From an uncultured Eubacterium sp. (GTDB lineage Bacteria; Bacillota_A; Clostridia; Lachnospirales; Lachnospiraceae), in the NCBI GenBank assembly GCA_948468465.1, contig CAOKJJ010000108.1, forward strand, positions 1 to 16,378: 16,378 nt of DNA, written 5' to 3'. Under the pieces are notes generated by a model. The model did not search any database and was not told the origin of the DNA. It was given only the letters and a program-made list of their open reading frames with translations. Position 1 is the stretch's first letter, and every line of letters starts with the position of its first letter. Position numbers and translations under genes: made by a program. Below are positions 8,154 to 13,738 of this stretch, piece by piece.

Positions 8154-9281
8154 CTATCTCCTGCTTTTCTCCTTAAATAATTTCTGGCATTTGAAGCATA
8201 ATGGCTGGCCCATCTTTTCATAGGAATAGCTCCATACATTTTTAGGTATTACACTGCCGCATTTATCGCAGCAGAAATCCATTACGCGGTCCTTTTCTGT
8301 CATTTCCCGGCCATGCGCTGCTTCCTGCGGCTGTCCGCCTCTAGGGCTTCTTTTTTGTGCAGCTTGATTTTCGTCCGGGTTCTGGCTGGCGGAAGGTTCC
8401 TCATATACATCTGCAGGCAAAACCGCTTCATCATCTGCCGTCTGCGGGATGGAAATAGTCTGCACGACAGGCTGTATATTTCCAAAAAGGTTCCCTACAC
8501 TCTGCACGGCTTGCTGTAACAGCATTTGTTTGATAACCGGATCAGTATAATCCGGAGAAAAAGACATCCTTGCTACAGCAAAAGGTTTTTTAAGCTCCTC
8601 AGCCGTATAAGTGCTTTTAATTCCTAAAAGAGCTCTGATCACCCTCAAAATAGCCCCTGTTGCGGCTTTCTGTGGTGCATTTGCCCGAAGCTGCGTCATG
8701 GCATCCAAAAGGCTGTTTTCCACGTATTTGGCCCTGTCACACTCCGCTATGACATAAATTTTCACCGGATATCCCTGGCTGTTAACCTGGCCTGTATCAA
8801 CCCATTCGCCGGCATACTTCTTAGCCGCTTCCTTCGATGCCTTATAGTCGGAAATTCCCCTCTGTGCTTTCTCCTCATATGACAAGCGGTACTTTTTTTC
8901 TTCTGTCACAAGATCTATCACTTTAAAGTCATTACTAGTGCGCAAATTCCCATCTGGAAGCTTAACTGCGCCAAAAGCGCTCGCTTTCCAGGTATTTTCA
9001 TCCATTTTTACAACATCACCGGAGCCTGGACTGAACTGAATGCCCGCCTCCGTCGCAAGACGCTGCAAAAAAGGCTTAGTCAGGGAATATAAATCTTCCC
9101 ATCGTCCGTTCCCCTGGCTGCTGGAGCCGACTTTATAGACCTCCCGTCCATTTGGATCTACATACAGCAGAGAAACACTCATTTTGTAAAAAGGATTGAC
9201 CTGCTGCGTTTCCACGAATGGGATCGCAAGATTGTAACTGTCCCTGCTGCTTAAGACATTCTGAATTGATAAATTTTGCAT
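8154..9281 (-). CDS. Unassigned phage recombination-module protein; candidate single-strand annealing protein with C-terminal zinc ribbon
   Basis: About 375 aa. I do not recognise the family with certainty. The N-terminal two-thirds contains LTKPFLQRLATEAGIQF, WKASAFGAVKLPDG and TGAILRVIRALLGIKSTYT followed by EELKKPFAVARM. These resemble the layout of phage single-strand annealing proteins (RecT/Erf/Rad52-like groups), where an AAGI segment, a DG-containing strand and a helix of the type GAxxRxxRxxLG recur. A Gln/Ala/Pro-rich linker leads to a zinc ribbon: CDKCG ... PLCFKCQK at about 344-369. Its place next to an SbcDC nuclease supports an exonuclease/annealase pair, but this is inference. 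The start is ATG 9281 with GGAGG 8 bases upstream; the earlier ATG at 9296 overlaps that Shine-Dalgarno. Confidence 0.55.
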   Translation of the reverse strand: MQNLSIQNVLSSRDSYNLAIPFVETQQVNPFYKMSVSLLYVDPNGREVYKVGSSSQGNGRWEDLYSLTKPFLQRLATEAGIQFSPGSGDVVKMDENTWKASAFGAVKLPDGNLRTSNDFKVIDLVTEEKKYRLSYEEKAQRGISDYKASKEAAKKYAGEWVDTGQVNSQGYPVKIYVIAECDRAKYVENSLLDAMTQLRANAPQKAATGAILRVIRALLGIKSTYTAEELKKPFAVARMSFSPDYTDPVIKQMLLQQAVQSVGNLFGNIQPVVQTISIPQTADDEAVLPADVYEEPSASQNPDENQAAQKRSPRGGQPQEAAHGREMTEKDRVMDFCCDKCGSVIPKNVWSYSYEKMGQPLCFKCQKLFKEKSRR

Positions 9282-9310
9282 TTTGTAATCCTCCATTATT
9301 TCACTGAGTG

Positions 9311-10048
9311 CTAAACAAAACTTAACTGACTGTTCTGATTACTAATCTGCTGTTGAAGAGACATTGGAAGTTCATATCCATCAATGATCTTTACCGCCAA
9401 ATCAATCTGGCTGCGTTTAATTGCCTTATAGGTATCAACATCAAATTCTCTCCGAAGCTGGTTATCAATGTCCCGATACACTTTTCCCCGCAGGGAATTA
9501 TCCTGGTAAGCCGGCGCCTCTTTGCCTCCCATCAACGGTACAACCTTCTTATTTTTGGCCTTAACAATTTTCTGGCATTCCACCCCAAGAAGCGGCATGT
9601 CCTTTTTAAATTCATCAAGTTCCTGTTTTACGCCATCAATCTTCTTATCCAATTCTGTAAAACCCTGCGCAAGAAGCTGTATCTGTCCTGGAATGGTTCT
9701 AGGGATGCCACCTCGAAACTGCTCTTTATATTTTTTCTCCACTTCAATAAAATACCTGCGCACCTGCCTACCCTTTGCATTACGCTCCAGCATCGCCATT
9801 TCTTTTGCGGTATCCAGCTTAATGATATGCTCTTTTCTGGTCTGTCCGGAAGGTGTCGAAATTTCGACGCCTTGATATTCTCTGTTTTCAATGGCTTCTA
9901 TATCATTAAAACGTCTTGCGATCCATTCTCTGTAATTGCTCTTTACTCCTAAAACATTATGAAGTTCTGTACCATACACAACCTTTTCCCCTGTACTTGT
10001 TACATATACTGGCACCAGATCGTTTTCTAACATTTTCAATTCTTCCAT
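9311..10048 (-). CDS. Phage antirepressor, AntA/AntB plus ORF6C-like domains
   Basis: A 245-aa protein. Residues about 8-110 match the AntA/AntB antirepressor domain (VYGTELHNVLGVKSNYREWI, IIKLDTAKEMAMLERNAKG, then RRYFIEVEKKYK). A short coiled segment (GFTELDKKIDGVKQEL) precedes a C-terminal ORF6C-like domain (RGKVYRDIDNQLRREFDV, YKAIKRSQIDLAVKIIDGY). Antirepressors of this class inactivate prophage repressors and trigger or sustain lytic growth. This one is the second gene of the leftward early operon, after a Cro-like gene. Neither repressor candidate here has a self-cleavage domain, so it is a plausible induction route. AAGGAAGG precedes ATG 10048. Confidence 0.9.
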   Translation of the reverse strand: MEELKMLENDLVPVYVTSTGEKVVYGTELHNVLGVKSNYREWIARRFNDIEAIENREYQGVEISTPSGQTRKEHIIKLDTAKEMAMLERNAKGRQVRRYFIEVEKKYKEQFRGGIPRTIPGQIQLLAQGFTELDKKIDGVKQELDEFKKDMPLLGVECQKIVKAKNKKVVPLMGGKEAPAYQDNSLRGKVYRDIDNQLRREFDVDTYKAIKRSQIDLAVKIIDGYELPMSLQQQISNQNSQLSFV

Positions 10049-10092
10049 TGTGTTTTACCTTCCTTTCTGATAAGATGAAGTTGTGCTATTTT

Positions 10093-10290
10093 TTATGCAC
10101 CCGATAGAGGAAACAGTTTCTCTACCGTGGTATTAAGGGCTTTGGCTATCAAGATAGACGTTCTTGTCTTAGGGTCTTGCTCACCCTTTTCAATTCGTCG
10201 GTATTGCCTGACTGTAATACCAGTGACAGTTGCCATATCTGATTGCGTCAAGCCCTTTTTTATGCGAATGCTTTTTATATTGTTTTGCAC
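10093..10290 (-). CDS. Cro-like HTH regulator of the central switch
   Basis: A 65-aa Cro/CI-type protein starting at GTG 10290 (GGCGGTGG upstream). The helix-turn-helix reads GLTQSDMATVTGITVRQYRR, followed by IEKGEQDPKTRTSI. The recognition segment RQYRR-x-E-x-GEQ-x-P is nearly the same as in the divergent protein at 10407-10613, so the two probably bind the same AGGAC-N6-GTCCT operators, as Cro and CI do. It is the first gene behind the perfect leftward promoter and is followed by the antirepressor, which suggests the lytic-side, Cro-like role. Which partner is CI-like is inferred from layout only. Confidence 0.85.
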   Translation of the reverse strand: MQNNIKSIRIKKGLTQSDMATVTGITVRQYRRIEKGEQDPKTRTSILIAKALNTTVEKLFPLSGA

Positions 10291-10309
10291 ACCACCACCG
10301 CCTTTAGAT

Positions 10310-10338
10310 TTGAATTAGGACCAAAAAGTCCTTATTCA
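10310..10338 (+). promoter_or_regulatory. Possible weak rightward promoter for the 10407 HTH gene
   Basis: TTGAAT (10310-10315), 17 bp, then TATTCA (10333-10338), with operator O1 inside the spacer. The -10 is poor (about three consensus matches), so the call rests mainly on symmetry with the leftward promoter. The gene starts about 70 bp downstream. Confidence 0.3.
10317..10332. promoter_or_regulatory. Operator O1 of the central switch
   Basis: AGGAC-CAAAAA-GTCCT, a 5-bp dyad with a 6-base centre. It lies between a weak rightward -35-like TTGAAT (10310-10315) and TATTCA (10333-10338), so it may control the rightward gene. It shares its half-sites with O2 at 10351-10368. The facing halves of O1 and O2 also make a larger 13-bp perfect inverted repeat (10323-10335 against 10349-10361) around a 13-base spacer. 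Confidence 0.7.
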
Positions 10339-10345
10339 TATTTGT

Positions 10346-10374
10346 ATTATAAGGACTTTTTAGTCCTTTGTCAA
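10346..10374 (-). promoter_or_regulatory. Leftward early (lytic) promoter, perfect consensus
   Basis: On the minus strand TTGACA (10369-10374), a 17-bp spacer and TATAAT (10346-10351) match the sigma-A consensus exactly. The spacer is the palindromic operator O2. It should drive the Cro-like gene, antirepressor, recombination genes and replication genes down to about 2042. A perfect promoter implies strong expression whenever the repressor is absent. Confidence 0.85.
10351..10368. promoter_or_regulatory. Operator O2, inside the spacer of the leftward promoter
   Basis: AAGGAC-TTTTTA-GTCCTT is a perfect 6-bp dyad with a 6-base centre. It fills the 17-bp gap between the -35 and -10 of the leftward promoter, overlapping the -10 by one base, so a bound repressor would exclude RNA polymerase directly. 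Confidence 0.78.
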
Positions 10375-10406
10375 TAACTTATTATATTTTCAGGAGGTCA
10401 TACTAA

Positions 10407-10613
10407 ATGCCAAGCTTTCAAGATAATTTAAAGACATTAAGAGCATCTAAAAATATCTCCCAAAAACAAATTGCCAACTATCTGGGAATTGCTGACAGGC
10501 AATACAGGCGTTATGAAAACGGTGAACAGCAGCCAACACTTCCTATCGCTGTCAAACTAGCCGACTTCTTTGATGTTTCCTTAGATTTTCTTTCTGGCAG
10601 GTCTGACACATGA
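10407..10613 (+). CDS. CI-like small HTH repressor of the central switch
   Basis: A 68-aa Cro/CI-type protein with AGGAGGTC 9 bases before ATG 10407. The helix-turn-helix is NISQKQIANYLGIADRQYRR, followed by YENGEQQPTLPIAVKLADF. Its recognition helix (RQYRR, then E-N-GEQ-Q-P) almost equals that of the divergent Cro-like protein. It has no C-terminal oligomerisation or cleavage domain beyond the short DNA-binding fold. It is transcribed against the main leftward direction and its last 62 bp overlap the end of the gene at 10552-10899. Read-through of that operon would therefore be antisense to it. Confidence 0.83.
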   Translation: MPSFQDNLKTLRASKNISQKQIANYLGIADRQYRRYENGEQQPTLPIAVKLADFFDVSLDFLSGRSDT

Positions 10614-10899
10614 GAAATTGTCCGCTAAAGCGTTCTGACAACTTATCAGGCGCTCTTTTTCCATATTGCGCATGTTTAACCGCCATTAGCATTGTTGCCT
10701 CTGCAAGAACGCTTGCTTTTATATCTTCACATATCAGTTCCTGCAGATATTCCGGCTCGCGCCTGCGCCCATCAGCATCTCCATATCTGGAAATGATGAA
10801 ACAAAGTTTCTTTCTGGCATGATGTAAAGATTTCTGAAACTGCCTGTCTTCAACCTTAAATCCAAGCTGTTCTTCAACATCCGTTTTTAACGTTTCCAA
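10552..10899 (-). CDS. Hypothetical 115-aa phage protein with CXXC near the C-terminus
   Basis: Starts at TTG 10899 with AAGGAGG 7 bases upstream. It is mostly predicted helix (VEEQLGFKVEDRQFQKSLHH, ARKKLCFIISRYGDADGRR, LICEDIKASVLAEATMLMAV) and ends with CQTCQKENLRKHQRS, a single CXXC followed by basic residues. I do not recognise a function. It is the last gene of the leftward lysogeny-side operon and overlaps the convergent HTH gene (10407-10613) by 62 bp. I see no obvious leftward terminator after it. Confidence 0.7.
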   Translation of the reverse strand: METLKTDVEEQLGFKVEDRQFQKSLHHARKKLCFIISRYGDADGRRREPEYLQELICEDIKASVLAEATMLMAVKHAQYGKRAPDKLSERFSGQFLMCQTCQKENLRKHQRSRLV

Positions 10900-10911
10900 G
10901 ATGCTGCCTCC

Positions 10912-11301
10912 TTAAAGGATATTCATATCTACATATGTGATAAATTTGCCCAATGCCCAATAAACTGCCAGAAAAACCATAATGATAAACAGATATTCTC
11001 CTCCATAAGCTTTATAGCCCCTTTCGAGGAATGCATATATGACTGACCATGCTGCAGGCGGAGCCGTTAAAACCCCTGACAGGATCAGCTTTGCGGAAAT
11101 CACTGATGCTTTTTTTGAATACATTCTGACTGCCGGATTTCTGACTTCCTGCACCTGGGACAGATATAGCCTGTCTCTGGAATTTTCTGAAATATACTCA
11201 CATTCCACAACAAACAGCATTTTACGCACTTTGCATACATCCGCCTGCGCCACCTTTCTTTTTAACAATCCCTGCCTGGCCCATCCTGCTTTCTGTCTCA
11301 T
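10912..11301 (-). CDS. Small membrane protein with two predicted helices
   Basis: A 129-aa protein. A basic N-terminus (RQKAGWARQGLLKRKV) and a soluble part (KMLFVVECEYISENSRDRLY) precede two hydrophobic segments: about 66-91 (VISAKLILSGVLTAPPAAWS and on) and about 101-121 (EYLFIIMVFLAVYWALGKF). The start at 11301 is supported by an ATGA overlap with the stop of the 57-aa gene upstream, indicating translational coupling. No family is recognised; a role at the inner face of the host membrane, such as exclusion, is possible but unproven. Confidence 0.68.
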   Translation of the reverse strand: MRQKAGWARQGLLKRKVAQADVCKVRKMLFVVECEYISENSRDRLYLSQVQEVRNPAVRMYSKKASVISAKLILSGVLTAPPAAWSVIYAFLERGYKAYGGEYLFIIMVFLAVYWALGKFITYVDMNIL

Positions 11302-11471
11302 ACGCCTGCCCTTTCCGAAGTCCAGCGGAATGCAAGCTGGTTTGTGCCTTTTTCTACCATCAGCAGATGCTCCCTTGCCTTCTTTTCTTTTTCTGACACG
11401 TTTTCACAATCGCATTTTTCATTGGGGTCAAGATGTGCCCCGCATTTCGGGCAAACATTGTAAAATGCCAT
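11298..11471 (-). CDS. 57-aa zinc-ribbon protein
   Basis: A short gene with an excellent Shine-Dalgarno (AGGAGG, 6 bases before ATG 11471). The product begins MAFYNVCPKCGAHLDPNEKC and continues DCENVSEKEKKAREHLLMVE. Cysteines at 7, 10, 20 and 22 (CPKC...CDC) would form a zinc-binding knuckle, followed by a charged helix. Its TGA overlaps the next ATG as ATGA, and its start lies 1 bp after the stop of the gene at 11473-11730. This tight packing supports a real gene. The function is unknown; small zinc ribbons of this kind often bind nucleic acid or a protein partner. Confidence 0.75.
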   Translation of the reverse strand: MAFYNVCPKCGAHLDPNEKCDCENVSEKEKKAREHLLMVEKGTNQLAFRWTSERAGV

Positions 11472-11472
11472 T

Positions 11473-11730
11473 TCACGCCTCCTGTCTTTTTGCTATGACT
11501 TCGTCCACATCATCAATGGGAATTTCATAATACTCTGAAAACAAATATTTATTCGCTTTCCCTGATGGAAAAGCGTGTTTCCCTCTTTTCTTTGCATCAT
11601 CATTTATTTTTTTGATCATTTCATATGCCATGCTTCTACGGCATCCCATAAGAGCTGATACATCTTCCGGTGTAACAAATACCCTTGTTGCCCTTTTAAT
11701 TACACCTGGAGCTGTCATGATAGATTCCAT
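11473..11730 (-). CDS. Excisionase/MerR-like small DNA-binding protein
   Basis: An 85-aa protein. TRVFVTPEDVSALMGCRRSM, then AYEMIKKINDDAKKRGKHAF, resembles the winged helix-turn-helix of phage and ICE excisionase-like proteins, where the first helix reads (V/T)xEDVxxLxG and is followed by a Lys-rich wing. AAAGGAG lies 7 bases before ATG 11730. With a probable integrase at the right end of the window, a directionality factor is plausible, but a transcriptional role is equally possible from sequence alone. Confidence 0.65.
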   Translation of the reverse strand: MESIMTAPGVIKRATRVFVTPEDVSALMGCRRSMAYEMIKKINDDAKKRGKHAFPSGKANKYLFSEYYEIPIDDVDEVIAKRQEA

Positions 11731-11752
11731 TCATTTACTCCTTTCCTTGTTA

Positions 11753-12199
11753 TTAAGCATTCATTTCCTTTGATAAATCCTGATTTACTAACTGGTCTAA
11801 TGTGATTCCAAAATATTCTGATAATTTTATAGATTGTTCTAATGTAAGCGGAGTAATACCTTTTTCGATCAAGCAACAACTGCTTTTATCACGAAAACCT
11901 AATAACTCAGCAATATCCTGCTGTGTCATACTATACTTTTTTCTTAAAAACCGCAGATTTAACAAATAAAGCGGTTTAACATTTTTTAGATCTACTGTAA
12001 GCAGCTCATCAATTGCCACGTTAAAATGCTCTGCCAGCAAAATCACTTTTTTCAGCTCTGGTTCACATTCACCGCTTTCATATCTGCTGACTGACATTTC
12101 TGAAAATCCGTAACCTATTACCGAAAGCAGCTTTGAAATATCTTTTTGTGTCTCCCCGTTCTTTTCACGGAGGTATTTTAAGTTTTCCGCTAAATACAT
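11753..12199 (-). CDS. Tandem-HTH regulator (two Cro/CI domains)
   Basis: A 148-aa protein with two successive Cro/CI folds. The first spans about 3-66 (LKYLREKNGETQKDISKLLS, MSVSRYESGECEPEL, ending AIDELLTV). The second spans about 79-143 (LNLRFLRKKYSMTQQDIAEL, then SCCLIEKGITPLTL, ending ITLDQLVNQDL). One chain could thus bind as a pseudo-dimer or bridge two sites. GGAGGAGC precedes ATG 12199. It lies 12 bp downstream of the HTH gene at 12212-12685 and is in the same leftward operon. Its target is unknown. Confidence 0.83.
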   Translation of the reverse strand: MYLAENLKYLREKNGETQKDISKLLSVIGYGFSEMSVSRYESGECEPELKKVILLAEHFNVAIDELLTVDLKNVKPLYLLNLRFLRKKYSMTQQDIAELLGFRDKSSCCLIEKGITPLTLEQSIKLSEYFGITLDQLVNQDLSKEMNA

Positions 12200-12211
12200 T
12201 GGCGCTCCTCC

Positions 12212-12685
12212 CTATAAATTTTTTTTAACCCAGACTTTCAGATTCTGAGTAATGGCTTCCAATTCTCCCAGATTCTCAAGCACCTTCTGCATGGCTGGCC
12301 TTTCGTCATCCGAAATAACGCCGTCTTCTGTAATATCCAATAATATCTTTTCTGTTTGGCTGATTTTCTTAAATGATGACAATGCCCTGACCGTTATACG
12401 ATCCAAATCGACTGCACCAACTTTTGGCATATCACATCCCAATGGACAAATTTCAGTACAGTAATAATTTCTAAGTTCTGGAGCGTTGTACAAATCAGCC
12501 ATCAGATGGACTTCTTCTGGATAAGGATCCGCAACACCTTTTTCTATCCGATACAAACGTCCACGGTCTATTGATAAAATATCCGCAGCGCCTTCACGGC
12601 TGCTTAACTGCTCATTATTTTTTGATGCTGCAATACGTGTTTTATAAAAAACACTGTTAGCAGTTTCATCTGTTATATTTGCCAT
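12212..12685 (-). CDS. HTH regulator with C-terminal extension (MANIT-type)
   Basis: A 157-aa protein. The N-terminal part contains an HTH of the form SSREGAADILSIDRGRLYRI, followed by EKGVADPYPEEVHLMADLYN. After APELRNYYCTEICPLGC, with two nearby cysteines, comes a mainly helical C-terminal region (about 90-157). It follows the gene at 12688-13242 with a 2-bp gap, so coupling is likely. The first 32 residues align without gaps to the 34-aa product of the short frame at 13239-13343, which marks the two as paralogues. Confidence 0.8.
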   Translation of the reverse strand: MANITDETANSVFYKTRIAASKNNEQLSSREGAADILSIDRGRLYRIEKGVADPYPEEVHLMADLYNAPELRNYYCTEICPLGCDMPKVGAVDLDRITVRALSSFKKISQTEKILLDITEDGVISDDERPAMQKVLENLGELEAITQNLKVWVKKNL

Positions 12686-12687
12686 AT

Positions 12688-13242
12688 TTATTCACCATCT
12701 TTTTCTACTTTAAATCCGCGTCTTAACAACTCCTTTACCAGCACTTCATCCTCGCATTTCGCAATCTCTCTGGCCCTGTCCCCAGCTTCCATTTCTTCCA
12801 TGTGTGCTTTATAATGTTCTATAAAAGCGCGCTCGCATTTCTCCAATATTAATTTTCCATCATTCACCTGTTCCAGAAAAAGGTCTTTTTTCCAGTGATT
12901 CATTGCCCTATCGTCCAATAACTCTGCATAAGCCTTAAAACATTCCCTTGACTGGATATAGCCAAGCTCATCGACACCTCGCGCATACACTCTGTGCTCC
13001 ACTTTCCCACCATCCAAAACAGAATCCATTGTTGTATGAAAATATCCCGCTATCTTTCTTACCTCTCCTAAAGTCAGCTCATGAACGCCTTTTTCCACGC
13101 TCTCAATAAATCCGTCTTTAAATCCTAATGCTTTCTCTGTCTGTGCAAATGACATTCCTTTATTTTTGCAAAGTTCCCACATCGCTTTTTTAAATTCACT
13201 GCGGAAAAGTGTGTCTCTGCATCTTGGCAATGACTGCTTCAT
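12688..13242 (-). CDS. HTH regulator, 184 aa, with helical C-terminal domain
   Basis: The HTH lies at about 21-75 (LCKNKGMSFAQTEKALGFKD, then FIESVEKGVHELTLGEVRKI and YFHTTMDSVLDG). The C-terminal region (about 90-184) is charged and helical (LLDDRAMNHWKKDLFLEQVN, EKCERAFIEHYKAHMEEME) and I do not recognise it. AGGAGG precedes ATG 13242, which overlaps the stop of the 34-codon frame upstream as ATGA. It belongs to the leftward operon behind the 13.65-kb promoter. Its DNA target is unknown. Confidence 0.8.
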   Translation of the reverse strand: MKQSLPRCRDTLFRSEFKKAMWELCKNKGMSFAQTEKALGFKDGFIESVEKGVHELTLGEVRKIAGYFHTTMDSVLDGGKVEHRVYARGVDELGYIQSRECFKAYAELLDDRAMNHWKKDLFLEQVNDGKLILEKCERAFIEHYKAHMEEMEAGDRAREIAKCEDEVLVKELLRRGFKVEKDGE

Positions 13243-13343
13243 ACCATATCCTCCTCGTATCTGCTTTCTTCATTATGTGTTGATGCTGTGCAACATGCTT
13301 TAAAAAAGATGTTGGAACTGATCTTCGAAGTAATATTTGCCAT
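13239..13343 (-). pseudogene. Truncated 34-codon paralogue of the MANIT-type HTH gene
   Basis: Frame MANITSKISSNIFFKACCTA, then STHNEESRYEEDMV, stop. Without gaps it matches the start of the protein at 12212-12685 (MANITDETANSVFYKTRIAA...): identical at MANIT, F13, K15, A20, S21, N24 and E25, with I/V and F/Y substitutions between. It breaks off before the helix-turn-helix. Its TGA overlaps the next ATG as ATGA. It could be a decayed duplicate or a retained leader peptide that couples translation into the 13242 gene. Its own Shine-Dalgarno is weak (GAGAAAG). Confidence 0.6.
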
Positions 13344-13375
13344 TTTCTTTCTCATCTCACTTTCTTATAATGAAT

Positions 13376-13594
13376 TTAAGATGGTTCATTAGTTGAAACT
13401 TCGTTTTTCCCAAAAATAACCTCGATTGGTTGTTTAAAATAACTGGATATCATATACGCCTCATTCAATGAAAATTTAACTTTCCCATTTTCCTTTTTGC
13501 TGTAATTAACCTTTGAAACATTGATTATTGCAGCAAACTCTTCTTGCTTCATGCCGATAGATTCTCTGTAGTTCTTTATTTTGAGTGGCGGCAT
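13376..13594 (-). CDS. Cro-like HTH regulator of the right-hand switch
   Basis: A 72-aa Cro/CI protein (YRESIGMKQEEFAAIINVSK, then VNYSKKENGKVKFSLNEAYM and YFKQPIEVIFG). GGAGG lies 7 bases before ATG 13594. It is the first gene of the leftward operon and diverges from the larger repressor at 13739 across four TTCA-N5-TGAA operators. This is the classic place of Cro or of an early repressor antagonist. Confidence 0.85.
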   Translation of the reverse strand: MPPLKIKNYRESIGMKQEEFAAIINVSKVNYSKKENGKVKFSLNEAYMISSYFKQPIEVIFGKNEVSTNEPS

Positions 13595-13611
13595 CGTATA
13601 CCTCCTTTCGT

Positions 13612-13624
13612 TTCAAATTTTGAA
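13612..13624. promoter_or_regulatory. Operator OA of the right-hand switch
   Basis: TTCA-AATTT-TGAA, 13 bp, in the leader of the leftward Cro-like gene, downstream of its expected transcription start. One of four sites with the same half-sites and a 5-base centre. Confidence 0.65.
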
Positions 13625-13636
13625 CTCTGTGGTTCT

Positions 13637-13665
13637 ATAATAATTTCATTTTTTGAATTTGTCAA
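13637..13665 (-). promoter_or_regulatory. Leftward promoter of the lysogeny-side HTH operon
   Basis: On the minus strand TTGACA (13660-13665), 17 bp, then TATTAT (13637-13642): consensus -35 and a five-of-six -10. The spacer holds operator OB. It should drive the genes from 13594 down to 10552. Confidence 0.8.
13645..13657. promoter_or_regulatory. Operator OB, within the leftward promoter spacer
   Basis: TTCA-TTTTT-TGAA lies inside the 17-bp spacer of the leftward promoter (13637-13665), so occupation should block that promoter. Confidence 0.7.
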
Positions 13666-13673
13666 GTGTTTTT

Positions 13674-13686
13674 TTCAAATTCTGAA
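13674..13686. promoter_or_regulatory. Operator OC, between the two divergent promoters
   Basis: TTCA-AATTC-TGAA, followed by AACTCTAT, a tail that also follows OD and partly OA (AACTC/AACTCTGT). It sits upstream of both -35 elements and could let a bound repressor contact polymerase at either promoter. Confidence 0.65.
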
Positions 13687-13692
13687 ACTCTA

Positions 13693-13721
13693 TTGATTTT
13701 CATTTTATGAAACTCTATAAT
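13693..13721 (+). promoter_or_regulatory. Rightward promoter of the tandem-HTH repressor
   Basis: TTGATT (13693-13698), 17 bp, then a perfect TATAAT (13716-13721). The start codon at 13739 is only about 11 bp past the expected transcription start, so the leader is very short and consists mostly of the GGAGG region. The spacer holds operator OD. Confidence 0.8.
13699..13711. promoter_or_regulatory. Operator OD, within the rightward repressor promoter
   Basis: TTCA-TTTTA-TGAA occupies the start of the 17-bp spacer of the rightward promoter, giving a route for autoregulation of the repressor gene at 13739. Confidence 0.7.
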
Positions 13722-13738
13722 ATAAACGGAGGTGTCTA

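Noticed and set aside
10614..10660. Possible terminator TTGTC...GACAA just after the rightward HTH gene
   Set aside because: A 5-bp stem with a large irregular loop and no T-run, lying inside codons of the opposing gene.
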